DNA of 64,000 nucleotides. Origin: Candidatus Planktophila limnetica. Its GTDB lineage: Bacteria; Actinomycetota; Actinomycetes; Nanopelagicales; Nanopelagicaceae. The notes beneath the pieces were generated by a model that made no database searches, was not told the DNA's origin, and was given only the letters and a program-made list of their open reading frames with translations. Positions 1 to 11,697 of this stretch are shown here, one piece after another; the stretch's first letter is position 1; each line of letters begins with the position of its first letter. A program made the position numbers and the translations under genes. The stretch is taken from NCBI RefSeq assembly GCF_002288365.1, contig NZ_CP016782.1, positions 992,001-1,056,000 of the forward strand, written 5' to 3'.

Positions 1-471
1 GCAGCGCGCTGTTCCACCATGTGTGGTCACAACTAATAGCTGGTCATCTTTGCCTGCAAGTGCTTCGTTAATTGCTTTTATTGCACGATCAGCCACTTCG
101 CTTCGGCGCTCACCTGTTGTGCCAGCAGGATGATCCTCACCATCGATCCAGCGCACAAAGTTTTCAAAATCATCGGCGCGATTTTGCGCACCTGTTTTGC
201 CTTCCCATTGCCCGCCATTTGTTTCGCGCAACAACTGCGTCGAACTGACTTCAAGGTTTACTAAATCTGCAAGTGCTTTGGCTGTAAAGCGAGCACGTTC
301 TAGATCACTAGAGATGATCAGTGTTGGTTTCATTCCTGCTAATACTTGAGCTGCGTGCTGGGCTTGTGCTTTTCCTACCTCATTAAGTGGGATATCTGAG
401 TGCCCCTGAAAACGGTTTGCAACGTTCCAATCTGTCTGGCCGTGACGCCACAGCAGTACGCGATTACTCAT
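1..471 (-). CDS. Histidine phosphatase family protein (phosphoglycerate-mutase-like), C-terminus cut by window edge
   Basis: Reading leftward from an ATG at 471, 157 codons are visible before the window ends. The N-terminus carries the RHG motif (WRHGQTDWN, residues 8-16) with the phospho-accepting histidine. A second catalytic histidine lies in the motif THGG close to the window edge. Both are hallmarks of the histidine phosphatase superfamily. The start overlaps the rsfS stop by one base (TAATG), so the gene is the last visible member of the nadD-rsfS operon. In Actinobacteria this position is commonly held by a phosphoglycerate-mutase-like phosphatase, but the substrate cannot be read from sequence. 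The family call is secure; the function is open. Confidence 0.9.
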   Translation of the reverse strand, partial: MSNRVLLWRHGQTDWNVANRFQGHSDIPLNEVGKAQAQHAAQVLAGMKPTLIISSDLERARFTAKALADLVNLEVSSTQLLRETNGGQWEGKTGAQNRADDFENFVRWIDGEDHPAGTTGERRSEVADRAIKAINEALAGKDDQLLVVTTHGGTARC

Positions 472-842
472 TACTTAGCAATCTCTTCGCGGACTATGTC
501 TAATTCAATTCGTGGGCAGTCATTCCATAGGCGATCTAGCATGTAGTAATTACGTAATGTGGTGCTTTGAATGTGCACGACTAAATCTGAGTAATCAAGT
601 AATACCCACTCTTCGGTTCCTTCTCGGCGAGCAGGTTTTTCACCAATCTCGCGGAGTTTTTCTTCTACAAAATCTGCGATTGAATCTACTTGGCGAACGT
701 TTCCACCTGTTGCAATTAAAAAGACTTCACTGAGAACCATTTGATCAGAGAGATCTAGTGCAATCATGTCTGTGCCAAGTTTTTCGGCAACAGCTCGCGC
801 AGCTACTTGGGTTAGCGCTGTGACGCTCTTACTTGCTGGCAT
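471..842 (-). CDS. rsfS: Ribosomal silencing factor RsfS
   Basis: This 123-residue protein has the length and features of RsfS (Iojap/DUF143), which binds ribosomal protein L14 (uL14) and blocks subunit joining under starvation. Seen in the sequence are the conserved core around DMIALDLSD (residues 25-33), the segment SIADFVEEKL, and the C-terminal WVLLDYSDLVVHI and YYMLDRLW typical of the family. It overlaps the end of nadD by 14 bases and runs directly into the histidine phosphatase gene. The nadD-rsfS-phosphatase order is a standard actinobacterial arrangement. Nothing is unusual in length or composition. Confidence 0.95.
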   Translation of the reverse strand: MPASKSVTALTQVAARAVAEKLGTDMIALDLSDQMVLSEVFLIATGGNVRQVDSIADFVEEKLREIGEKPARREGTEEWVLLDYSDLVVHIQSTTLRNYYMLDRLWNDCPRIELDIVREEIAK

Positions 843-1383
843 ATAGGCCGCTCTCTTTTATATAGGTTGCAACTGCATCTGGTACTAATTCTGTCTGGCC
901 ACTTCGCACAGCAGTTGCTGAAACGTTTAAGGCACCGATATCAAGAGTTGATGCTCCCGGAAATTCGGGACGATCAATCACCATTATCTCCACTAACTTA
1001 GCCAATTCTTCAGCGCGATGCCATTTATCAAATTGTGCATATGCATCGGTGCCAACAATGAGCACAAGTGCATCATCTGGATGTGCTTTCTTAATTTCTA
1101 GAACAGTATCGATTGTGTATGTAGGCCCTGATCGCTTGATTTCAGAATCACTTACTTCAACGTGTGCACCGATTGAATCTGGTAATTCAGACAGTGCTAA
1201 TTCACACATTGCCAAACGATTTAGACCTGGTGCAAGAGGTGCACTTTCGCGAAGCCATGGCGAACCTGCTGGAATAAGAATTAATTGATCAACGAGAGAG
1301 CGTGTAATTAATTGGGAGATGACGTGCAGATGACCGTTATGGATCGGATCAAAAGTTCCGCCGTAAATGCCAATCCGTCTCAA
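829..1383 (-). CDS. nadD: Nicotinate-nucleotide adenylyltransferase
   Basis: NadD makes deamido-NAD from nicotinate mononucleotide and ATP, and so works in the same pathway as nadE at 46381-48042. The 184-residue product begins with the nucleotidyltransferase signature GGTFDPIHNGHL (residues 8-19) carrying the (H/T)xGH motif, and has the second family motif SATAVRSG near residue 155. The only in-frame start before that motif is a TTG at 1383, one base after the stop of the small membrane-protein ORF upstream. This suggests translational coupling. The 3' end overlaps rsfS by 14 bases. Confidence 0.93.
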   Translation of the reverse strand: MRRIGIYGGTFDPIHNGHLHVISQLITRSLVDQLILIPAGSPWLRESAPLAPGLNRLAMCELALSELPDSIGAHVEVSDSEIKRSGPTYTIDTVLEIKKAHPDDALVLIVGTDAYAQFDKWHRAEELAKLVEIMVIDRPEFPGASTLDIGALNVSATAVRSGQTELVPDAVATYIKESGLYASK

Positions 1384-1384
1384 A

Positions 1385-1507
1385 TTAGTCTCTGTCGAGG
1401 CGTAGTACTAAATAGAGCAACAAGCCAAATACTGTGAATGCAAAAAGTCCAAAGAAAATTGGAGGAGCAGGTAGTTCGCGGAGTACTTCAGATGCACGTG
1501 AAATCAT
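1385..1507 (-). CDS. Small single-pass membrane protein (40 aa) between ligA and nadD
   Basis: A 40-residue open frame starts at ATG 1507, two bases after the ligA stop, and ends one base before the TTG of nadD. The product has a short amphipathic N-terminus (MISRASEVLRELPAPP), one hydrophobic segment from about residue 17 to 35 (IFFGLFAFTVFGLLLYLVL) and a charged tail ending RLDRD. The 'RELP.PP' entry to a membrane helix next to nadD resembles, from memory, small unnamed membrane proteins at this locus in other Actinobacteria. The tight fit on both sides supports translation. Its function is unknown. Confidence 0.75.
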   Translation of the reverse strand: MISRASEVLRELPAPPIFFGLFAFTVFGLLLYLVLRLDRD

Positions 1508-1509
1508 GG

Positions 1510-4600
<3,091 letters not shown>

Positions 4601-4604
<4 letters not shown>

Positions 4605-5746
4605 AGCCCACTGGCCGCTCTGCCGCGGGCAATCACAGATGGCAATACAGCTAGTGCTCCATCGCAATCTGCTTGTGTGGATGTTCGTCCAAATGAAAAA
4701 CGAAGTGATGACATTGCACTTATTTCATCATGGCCCATTGCAAGTAAAACATGGCTCGGTCTGTGTACTCCGGCGCTACACGCTGATCCAGTTGAACACG
4801 AAACGCTTTCGCCATCCATGAGCAATAGCAATGTATCGCTTTGTGTGCCAGGAAAAGTTACGTTAACAATGCCAGGCAGTCGATCTGCATTTAATGCATT
4901 CACAAAAGAACCAGGAACAACTTCTGTCACACGAGCGGCAAAGTTATCTCGAATCTTTGCAATTGCTGCTGCGTCATATGTCTTATCTTGGGCCGCGGTT
5001 GCAAGTGCCACAATTGCAGGTGCATTAAGAGTTCCGCTTCTGATCTCGCGCTCTTGTCCCCCGCCATGTAATAACGCAGGAATCTCAACACCGCGGCGCA
5101 ATACAAGGACACCGATTCCCAGTGGTCCACCGATCTTGTGAGCACTAATGGATAGCGCAATCACACCGAGTGATTTAAATGAAAGCGGCACTTTCTTAAA
5201 ACTCTGCGCAGCATCTGTATGTACTGCGATATCGCCAGCAATCTTTACGATTTCTGCGATCGGTTGAATTGCACCTGTTTCATTATTTGCGTGCATCACA
5301 GAGATCAGCGCAATCTCAGATCCGCGCTTAGAAACTAGTGCACGCAGAAAATCTAGATCTACAACGCCATCGTTGGTCACAGGTGCATAAATGATTTCAG
5401 CGCCTTCGTGTTCGGCTAGCCAGGCCGCAGGATCTAACGTGGCATGGTGCTCGATTGCAGAGATAACAACGACGTTTTTGCCTAAAGCCTTTTGTTGCCA
5501 GTAAATACCTTTAATTGCCGTGTTATTTGCTTCGGTGCCAGATGCGGTAAAGATAATTTCAGATGCTAAACAATCTAACTCTTTTGCTAGCGCTTCACGT
5601 GCATCTTCTACATCTTTGCGAGTATGACGACCTTGTGTATGCAAACTAGATGGATTACCGAGTGTGCGCAGTTGTGCATCCATTGCAGCGATTGCGTTTT
5701 CGAGCATCGGCGTAGTTGCCGCATGGTCGAGATAGATGCCAGACAT
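4601..5746 (-). CDS. Cysteine desulfurase (IscS/NifS family)
   Basis: This is a 381-residue PLP-dependent enzyme that takes sulfur from cysteine. The PLP lysine is K204 in SAHKIGGP, the PLP-stacking histidine lies in IEHHATLD near residue 100, and the persulfide-forming cysteine is C323 in GSACSAG. The SSCSSG-like loop followed by [11 protein letters not shown] is typical of the IscS/NifS group. It overlaps mnmA by four bases, so its main role here is probably tRNA thiolation, possibly also Fe-S assembly. No SUF or ISC scaffold genes are in this window. Whether to call it iscS or nifS cannot be settled, so I leave the symbol empty. Confidence 0.93.
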
Positions 5747-5756
5747 GGGTGTAAGT

Positions 5757-6710
5757 CTAGGACTTACGAGAGTGCACGCCTTGCGTAGCCTGTGGCAGCA
5801 CAGCGAAGAGATCGCCTATGACGCCAAAATCTGCGATTTCAAAGAGTGGGGCTTCTGGATCTTTATTGACCACAACGATTGTCTTACTGGTTTGCATGCC
5901 TGCGCGATGTTGAATCGCTCCGGAAATTCCACATGCAACGTATAGCTGCGGGCTTACAGATTTTCCAGTCTGTCCCACTTGATGTGAATGTGGATACCAA
6001 CCAGCATCCGTTGCAGCCCGTGATGCACCAACGGCTGCGCCGAGTTCATCTGCAAATGCTTCAACTGGTGCAAAGTTTCCATCGGTTCCACGTCCACCTG
6101 AAACAACTATGTCGGCCTCGGTTAACTCTGGTCGCCCGCCCTTAACAGGAGGTTGTGAAGATGTAATCGTCGCACCCTTTGCAAAATCTGCAATTGTTAT
6201 TGCCGCGCTTTCAATTGCAGGAGTTGCAGCAGCGGTGCTTGCTTCAACAGAGTTTGGTCGCACAGTAATAACGGCAGTTGCTGTGTTAACTGCTGAATGA
6301 ACAGTTGTGGAACCACCGAAAACTAATTGCGTGCAGGTGCGATCGGCTGCAACATCTTGGGCATCAGTAATGATTCCGCTATTAGTTGCAACTGCCAGGC
6401 GGCCTGCGATTTCTTTGCCCATCGCATGAGAGGCAATCAGAACAGCCGTTGGTGAATGCGTTGTGGTTAATTGAGCAAGTGCATCAGCCATTGCTGCAAC
6501 ACCATGTGTTGCAAAGTCTGCAGATTCAACAACAATCACAGATGCGATGGGGCCAACATTTACTGTGGCAGCCATTGCTGCGCCTTTGCCGGCAGGTGCC
6601 AGAACAACTGCTGTGACATCACCAATTCGTGCGGCTGCAGTTGCTAGCTCTGCAGTTGTTTTTGTCGCTGCTTCGCCAAAGAAATCAGCCACAATAAATG
6701 TGCGGCTCAT
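5757..6710 (-). CDS. etfA: Electron transfer flavoprotein, alpha subunit
   Basis: EtfA binds FAD and, with EtfB, passes electrons from acyl-CoA and other dehydrogenases to the membrane quinone pool. The 317-residue product has the N-terminal EtfA fold and the C-terminal FAD domain. The ETF alpha signature is recognisable as VSGGRG near residue 203, [24 protein letters not shown] around 247-270, and the closing [22 protein letters not shown]. The start ATG at 6710 overlaps the etfB stop by four bases, consistent with 1:1 synthesis of the heterodimer. The downstream desulfurase starts ten bases after the stop. Confidence 0.96.
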   Translation of the reverse strand: MSRTFIVADFFGEAATKTTAELATAAARIGDVTAVVLAPAGKGAAMAATVNVGPIASVIVVESADFATHGVAAMADALAQLTTTHSPTAVLIASHAMGKEIAGRLAVATNSGIITDAQDVAADRTCTQLVFGGSTTVHSAVNTATAVITVRPNSVEASTAAATPAIESAAITIADFAKGATITSSQPPVKGGRPELTEADIVVSGGRGTDGNFAPVEAFADELGAAVGASRAATDAGWYPHSHQVGQTGKSVSPQLYVACGISGAIQHRAGMQTSKTIVVVNKDPEAPLFEIADFGVIGDLFAVLPQATQGVHSRKS

Positions 6711-7495
6711 ATCAACTTCTTTTCGGCCAGGAAGTTAACGAGGGCATTGCCTGCATCGCCTTCATCAGTAACTTTTATGCCAGCAGCCCGTGGTGGACGA
6801 AGCGCTGAATCAACAACTAATGACCATGGGCTCTGCACCGATGCACCCACAGTTGCAAGATCGCGAGTTTCAATAGTTTTTTTCTTCGCAGCCATAATTC
6901 CTTTAAAGGATGGATAGCGCGGCTCGTTTATCTTTTCTACAACGCTGATAACTGCAGGCATTGAAGCGCTCATCGCATCAACACCGGCTTCAGTCACTCG
7001 AGTAATCAAGACTTTGTTGCCGGCAACATCAACATCTACTTTTCCTGCAAAAGTAAGTTGTGGCCACTGCAAGCGCGCTGCAATCATGGCTGGCACAACG
7101 CTCATGCGAGCATCAGTTGACTCTGTTCCACAAATTACTAAATCAAATCCACCCTTTTTAATTACTTCGGCCAGCACTGAAGATGTTGCAAGCGCATCTG
7201 AGCCGGCGAGTGCCACATCGCTGACCAAAATCGCATCATTTGCACCCATGGATAAAGCTTTGCGAATTGCCTCCGTCGCGCGATCTGGTCCCATTGAAAT
7301 AAGAGTGACAGTGTGTGGGCCACCTTCTTCATTGCCACCATGTGCTTCGACAATGCGCAGTGCTTCTTCGACTGCATATTCATCTAAATCGTTAAGTACT
7401 GCGTCCACGTTTTGGCGATCGAGAAAACCATCTGCGCCCATTTTTTTCTCAGCCCAAGAATCTGGGACCTGTTTGATGCAGACGGCGATCTTCAT
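6707..7495 (-). CDS. etfB: Electron transfer flavoprotein, beta subunit
   Basis: EtfB is the AMP-binding partner of EtfA. The 262-residue product starts [13 protein letters not shown] as the family does, and shows the central segment [14 protein letters not shown] and the AMP-binding region [10 protein letters not shown] with [12 protein letters not shown]. The beta signature region IATRLQWP-like is present as [14 protein letters not shown]. It is the first gene of the leftward operon and faces the divergent glycosyltransferase operon across a 122-base spacer, which probably carries promoters for both directions. Confidence 0.96.
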   Translation of the reverse strand: MKIAVCIKQVPDSWAEKKMGADGFLDRQNVDAVLNDLDEYAVEEALRIVEAHGGNEEGGPHTVTLISMGPDRATEAIRKALSMGANDAILVSDVALAGSDALATSSVLAEVIKKGGFDLVICGTESTDARMSVVPAMIAARLQWPQLTFAGKVDVDVAGNKVLITRVTEAGVDAMSASMPAVISVVEKINEPRYPSFKGIMAAKKKTIETRDLATVGASVQSPWSLVVDSALRPPRAAGIKVTDEGDAGNALVNFLAEKKLI

Positions 7496-7572
7496 AGGTA
7501 AAAGGTTACCCGTGGGTAGGCGACTTCACGACTTAAATTCAAGCGTTAACTCAGCCTTCGCCAACACGTAAC

Positions 7573-7589
7573 CTCAAGTTCGACTTGAG
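7573..7589. promoter_or_regulatory. Inverted repeat in the etfB / glycosyltransferase divergent spacer
   Basis: CTCAAGTTCGACTTGAG has perfect 7-base arms around a 3-base centre. It lies 28 bases before the chosen ATG of the glycosyltransferase at 7618 and 77 bases before etfB. A weak -10-like GACTAT at 7605-7610, seven bases before that ATG, would put the repeat over the -35 region of a leaderless promoter. It is probably an operator, but the regulator is unknown and a chance palindrome is possible. Confidence 0.4.
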
Positions 7590-7617
7590 AGTTCCTCTGA
7601 GCCTGACTATTGCACCC

Positions 7618-8760
7618 ATGAACGATTCACTACGCGTAGCTGTAGTAACCGAATCCTTCCTCCCCCAAGTAAATGGCGTAACCAATTCAGTTCTTCGAGT
7701 CCTAGAAACTCTTTCAGCTAAAGGCCATGAAGCGATGGTGATCGCACCTGATAGCGAGAACGCACCATCGACATATGCAGGATTTCGAGTCAAGCGCGTA
7801 CCAAGTTTGGCTGTCAAAGGTTTACTGCCAGTTGGTTTCCCACAACGTTCCATGGAGCCGCTGATTGAAGGATTTAACCCAGATGTCATTCACCTTGCAT
7901 CGCCTTTCTTTCTTGGAAAATATGCCACCCGCATTGCTCAACGTTTAAGCATTCCAACTCTTTCGATTTATCAAACCGACGTCGCAGGATTCGCTCGTCA
8001 CTACGGTCTATCAATCGCGCACTCACAACTGACTAACTGGGTGGCAAACATTCACAAACAAACTGACCGCACTCTCGCTCCTTCATCGTGGTCATGTGAG
8101 CAACTGCAATCATCCGGTGTTGACAATGTCGCCTTATGGCAACGTGGTGTTGACAGTGTCAAATTTAATCCAGATAAGCGCTCTGCTGATTTAAGAAATT
8201 CATTCATAGCCAATGACACAGGCAAAATAATTGTGGGATACGTTGGTCGCCTAGCCAATGAAAAACGCATTGAAGATTTAGCCCCGCTTCACGATCGCAG
8301 CGATGTTCAACTTGTAATTGTTGGCGATGGACCAGCACGCCAGAAGTTAGAACGAGCGCTGCCTCGTGCGCTATTCGTTGGTTACAAGTCCAATGAAGAT
8401 CTGGCTGCACATTACGCATCCTTTGATATCTTCGTGCACACAGGCAAACACGAAACTTTCTGCCAATCTATTCAAGAGTCTCTGGCATCCGGTGTTGCCG
8501 TCATTGCTCCGAACTCTGGCGGTCCGCTAGATCTTGTGCAGCATGGTCGAACTGGATTCTTACTAGATACCAGCAACGCATCAGATTTAGTTGCAGCATT
8601 TGAACTCTTAAGTGATTCACATACCCGCGAACTCATGGGAATTACCGCACGCCAATCCGTCATCAACCGCACATGGGAAAAAGTAAATAACCAGCTCATC
8701 GATCACTACCGAGAACTTTCTACCGCTCACAGCACATCACATACGGAGGCTGTCGCATGA
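7618..8760 (+). CDS. Glycosyltransferase family 4 (GDP-mannose-type mannosyltransferase, MgtA/PimB-like)
   Basis: This 380-residue GT-B enzyme opens with the donor/acceptor motif TESFLPQVNGVTNSV (residues 12-26), the signature of the actinobacterial alpha-mannosyltransferase group that extends phosphatidyl-inositol mannosides or glucuronosyl diacylglycerol. The C-terminal half has GYVGRLANEKR, VIVGDGPAR and the donor-binding HTGKHETFCQSIQE with its EX7E-type spacing. The ATG at 7618 was preferred to a TTG at 7585 because family homology starts directly after it and the latter falls in the palindrome. It overlaps the next glycosyltransferase by four bases. The exact acceptor is inferred only. 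Confidence 0.85.
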   Translation: MNDSLRVAVVTESFLPQVNGVTNSVLRVLETLSAKGHEAMVIAPDSENAPSTYAGFRVKRVPSLAVKGLLPVGFPQRSMEPLIEGFNPDVIHLASPFFLGKYATRIAQRLSIPTLSIYQTDVAGFARHYGLSIAHSQLTNWVANIHKQTDRTLAPSSWSCEQLQSSGVDNVALWQRGVDSVKFNPDKRSADLRNSFIANDTGKIIVGYVGRLANEKRIEDLAPLHDRSDVQLVIVGDGPARQKLERALPRALFVGYKSNEDLAAHYASFDIFVHTGKHETFCQSIQESLASGVAVIAPNSGGPLDLVQHGRTGFLLDTSNASDLVAAFELLSDSHTRELMGITARQSVINRTWEKVNNQLIDHYRELSTAHSTSHTEAVA

Positions 8761-9917
8761 GAATTCTTCATATCGCTAATTTCTATGGCGACAAGTCCGG
8801 CGGCATTAGAACAACTATTCATAACCTTGGCCATAGCTACATTCAACGCGGTCACGAATTTACCTTCATTGTTCCTGGAAGCGGCTTTTACTGCGAAGAG
8901 ACTCCAACAGGTCGCATGATTCACCTGCCATCAATTCTGATTCCTTTTAGTGGCGGATACCGAATTATTAGGCGCAACAAAGATGTGAAAAATTTAATTA
9001 CAACGCTAAAGCCAGATGCCATTGAAATCTCAGATCGCTTCACGCTTTCACAAATTGGCACATGGGCCAGAAAGCGCGGCATACCTGCTGTCGTCTTAAG
9101 CCACGAAACACTTTCGGGGCTAGTTAAAACTCATCTGAGGTTTTCTTTGACTCGCTTTGTTAATTGGCACAACAGAAGGCTTGCATCTCGCTTTAAGTAT
9201 GTAATCGCAACAACACAATTTGCAGCCAAAGAATTTAAAGAAATTGGCACCCCAAACCTTGTGACAATTCCACTCGGTGTTGATTTAGTGAACTTTCATC
9301 CACGCAACAGAGATGAATCACTTCGCACAGAATTGCTCAAGGGTGCAGATATTTTGTTGGTTCACTGTGGTCGGCTCTCTCCTGAAAAGAAACCCGAACG
9401 CTCAATGCAAGCACTTGAACTCTTACTCCAACAAGGAATAAACGCACACCTTGTATATGTTGGAATCGGTCCGCTACAGAAAAAACTTATGCAAGCATCT
9501 AAGGATTTGCCAGTGACCTTCCTGGGTTACGTTGCAGGTCGTCAAAAGTTAGCCGCAATTCTTTCTAGCGCCGATATCTCACTGGCACCTGGTCCGATTG
9601 AAACTTTTTGTTTAGCTGCAATGGAATCACTTGCCTCTGGTACCCCTGTGGTTGCATCAAAGACCAGTGCTGTTGGCGAATTTCTATTGCTGGGATCTGA
9701 GCATCCAGTTGGCGCGGTATTTGATAACACAGCCCTTGGTTATGCAGAAGCGATTAAAGATGTCATGCGCCTTCGATCACGCAACTCTGATTTAGCGCGT
9801 CAATGCAACCAGCAAGCAGAGAACTTTCCGTGGAGTGCAACTGTTTCGCAGATGTTGCGTTTACATGATGATTCACAAAAGGTTAAAAAAGCCCAACACA
9901 GGTTGCGAGCGGCCTAA
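8757..9917 (+). CDS. Glycosyltransferase family 4 protein
   Basis: This 386-residue GT-B glycosyltransferase has an N-terminal acceptor domain (FYGDKSGGIRTTIHNLG, where the GGI turn is typical) and a C-terminal donor domain with HCGRLSPEKKPE, YVGIGPLQKKL and GPIETFCLAAMESLASGTPVVAS holding the EX7E motif. The start ATG sits inside an ATGA overlap with the previous glycosyltransferase gene, so the two enzymes are co-translated and probably act in sequence on one glycolipid or polysaccharide. The similarity is to the WcaJ/PimC-like part of GT4. The sugar and acceptor cannot be assigned from sequence. Confidence 0.85.
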   Translation: MRILHIANFYGDKSGGIRTTIHNLGHSYIQRGHEFTFIVPGSGFYCEETPTGRMIHLPSILIPFSGGYRIIRRNKDVKNLITTLKPDAIEISDRFTLSQIGTWARKRGIPAVVLSHETLSGLVKTHLRFSLTRFVNWHNRRLASRFKYVIATTQFAAKEFKEIGTPNLVTIPLGVDLVNFHPRNRDESLRTELLKGADILLVHCGRLSPEKKPERSMQALELLLQQGINAHLVYVGIGPLQKKLMQASKDLPVTFLGYVAGRQKLAAILSSADISLAPGPIETFCLAAMESLASGTPVVASKTSAVGEFLLLGSEHPVGAVFDNTALGYAEAIKDVMRLRSRNSDLARQCNQQAENFPWSATVSQMLRLHDDSQKVKKAQHRLRAA

Positions 9918-10747
9918 TGTCAGCGCCACTTCGCTTTGTGATCATGGGCGATAGTGCGGCAGCTGGTATCGGCGACTCTGACAAATTTGGCAATAACTTT
10001 GGTTGGGGATATTACTTAGCCCGTTGCATTCAATCACCGCTTGTCTATGCAAATGTTTCACGACCAGGTGCACAATCTCAAGAAGTCAGAGATGTTCAGT
10101 TAAAACATGCCCTTGAGCTCAAGCCCGATTTGGCAGCAGTTATTGTTGGTGGAAATGATGTATTGCGAAACGGATTTTCACCACAGCGCTTTCATCAAAA
10201 CCTTCGTGAGATTGTTTCGCAATTAACCGCTCAGAACAGCACCGTGTTACTGCTAGAACTTCACGATCCAAACAAAGTATTGAAATTGCCCAAGACGTTG
10301 GCAGCGATTTTGGATCGCAGAATCACTATGGTCAACGCCCTGACCCAAGCGGTTGCAGAAGAGTTCTCAACAAAGCTTTTGAAAACTCGCGATATCGCAG
10401 ATATCTACACAAAAGATATGTGGCATGTCGATCGCATGCATCCTTCCAAAAAAGGACATCAGCACTTAGCTAAGAACTTTCGAAAGATTCTTATGGATGA
10501 AATCGCAATTGCTCCTATAAGAATTTCACCAGTTCACATTAAAACTCGTAAGGAATCAATGTCGTGGATGCTTCTTAAAGGAACACCGTGGTTTTTTAAG
10601 CGCAGCTTTGATTTACTTCCAGCAGTTCTACTATTGATAACAAAAGAGAAGGTGTTAAACGCATTTAGTGGCTTACGCCCTAAGGAAGATAACGTGCACT
10701 TTGCTAATTTTGCGCAAACTCAATCAACAGAGGCCATTTCTGCTTAA
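9917..10747 (+). CDS. SGNH/GDSL-type hydrolase with C-terminal extension
   Basis: The 276-residue product has the SGNH blocks: GDSAAAGIGD (block I, nucleophile serine 12), a glycine block near SRPGAQS, GGND (block III, residues 75-78) and the catalytic Asp/His pair in DRMHPSKKGH near 170-180. The remaining roughly 90 residues form a C-terminal extension with a short hydrophobic stretch (FDLLPAVLLLI). There is no signal peptide. TAATG overlap with the second glycosyltransferase places it in the same operon, which suggests removal or transfer of an acyl or acetyl group on the glycoconjugate. That role is inferred. Confidence 0.85.
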   Translation: MSAPLRFVIMGDSAAAGIGDSDKFGNNFGWGYYLARCIQSPLVYANVSRPGAQSQEVRDVQLKHALELKPDLAAVIVGGNDVLRNGFSPQRFHQNLREIVSQLTAQNSTVLLLELHDPNKVLKLPKTLAAILDRRITMVNALTQAVAEEFSTKLLKTRDIADIYTKDMWHVDRMHPSKKGHQHLAKNFRKILMDEIAIAPIRISPVHIKTRKESMSWMLLKGTPWFFKRSFDLLPAVLLLITKEKVLNAFSGLRPKEDNVHFANFAQTQSTEAISA

Positions 10748-10785
10748 TACTCGTAAGTACCAAGTACCTACCTTAAACTAACCAC
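10748..10785 (+). promoter_or_regulatory. fabD promoter with TACTCGTAAGTA motif; probable leaderless start
   Basis: The 38-base spacer holds TACTCGTAAGTA at 10748-10759 and a good -10 hexamer TAAACT at 10774-10779, six bases before the fabD ATG. That spacing would give a leaderless mRNA, which is common in Actinobacteria. The same 12-mer occurs 14 bases before a -10-like hexamer upstream of acpP, so it may be a shared operator for fatty-acid genes. Confidence 0.55.
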
Positions 10786-11697
10786 ATGCTCGCAATCATC
10801 GCTGCCGGTCAAGGTGCACAAACCCCCGGGATGCTCAGTGCGTGGCTTAAGGATTCTTCCCTTCGAGATACATGCGCTGGCTGGTCTGATGAAATAGGTA
10901 TTGATCTTCTCACTCTTGGCACAACAGCAGATGCCGATCAGATTAAAGATACGGCGAATGCCCAGCCGTTAATTGTTGCGGCCGGCTTATTAAGTTTTAA
11001 AGCACTGGGCATCACGCCATCTGTTTTTGCAGGTCACTCTGTTGGAGAAATAACGGCTGCAAGCCTTGCAAACATCATCTCTGAAACGGACGCCATGAAA
11101 ATAGTTCATGCTCGCGGATTTGAAATGGCAAAAGCTGCTGCGATTACACCTGCGGGAATGTCAGCGGTCTTAGGTGGCGAAAGGGATGCAGTCGTTGCCG
11201 CAATTACTGCAGCGGGATTAGTTGCGGCAAATGAAAATGGCGGCGGACAAATTGTTGCAGCCGGCTCCCTCGAAGGTTTAGAAAAACTTGCAGCCAACCC
11301 GCCTGAAGGTGCTCGCGTTCGTGCGCTCGCTGTTGCTGGTGCATTTCACACCTCTTATATGCAACCTGCCATCGAGCCACTACGTGCACTCGTTTCCAGC
11401 ACACACTCGCATGATCCGATTGCCACAATTATTTCTAATAAAGAAGGTGGCAAAGTTGCCACTGGGCGCGAATTCATGGATCGCATCGTGGCGCAGATCG
11501 CAAATCCGGTGCGCTGGGACTTGTGTATGAGTACCCTGAAATCTATGGGTGTTACAGGAGTAATTGAGTTAGCACCTGCTGGCACGCTAGTTGGATTACT
11601 CAAGCGAGCAGAACCAGATATCGAAACCTTTGCATTGAAATCACCTGATGATCTAGAGGCTGCGCAAAGTTTTGCAGCCAAGCATGGGAGCAACTAA
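10786..11697 (+). CDS. fabD: Malonyl-CoA:ACP transacylase FabD
   Basis: FabD loads malonyl groups from malonyl-CoA onto the acyl carrier protein. The 303-residue product begins with the family sequence GQGAQTPGML (residues 7-16), and has the nucleophile serine in GHSVGE (about residue 86) and the catalytic histidine in AGAFHTSYM (about residue 187). The arginine that holds the malonyl carboxylate is in ARGFEMAKA. It opens the type II fatty-acid synthesis cluster fabD-fabH-acpP-fabF-accD6, all on the plus strand. A TetR-like FasR gene, often upstream of fabD in actinomycetes, is absent here. Confidence 0.96.
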   Translation: MLAIIAAGQGAQTPGMLSAWLKDSSLRDTCAGWSDEIGIDLLTLGTTADADQIKDTANAQPLIVAAGLLSFKALGITPSVFAGHSVGEITAASLANIISETDAMKIVHARGFEMAKAAAITPAGMSAVLGGERDAVVAAITAAGLVAANENGGGQIVAAGSLEGLEKLAANPPEGARVRALAVAGAFHTSYMQPAIEPLRALVSSTHSHDPIATIISNKEGGKVATGREFMDRIVAQIANPVRWDLCMSTLKSMGVTGVIELAPAGTLVGLLKRAEPDIETFALKSPDDLEAAQSFAAKHGSN

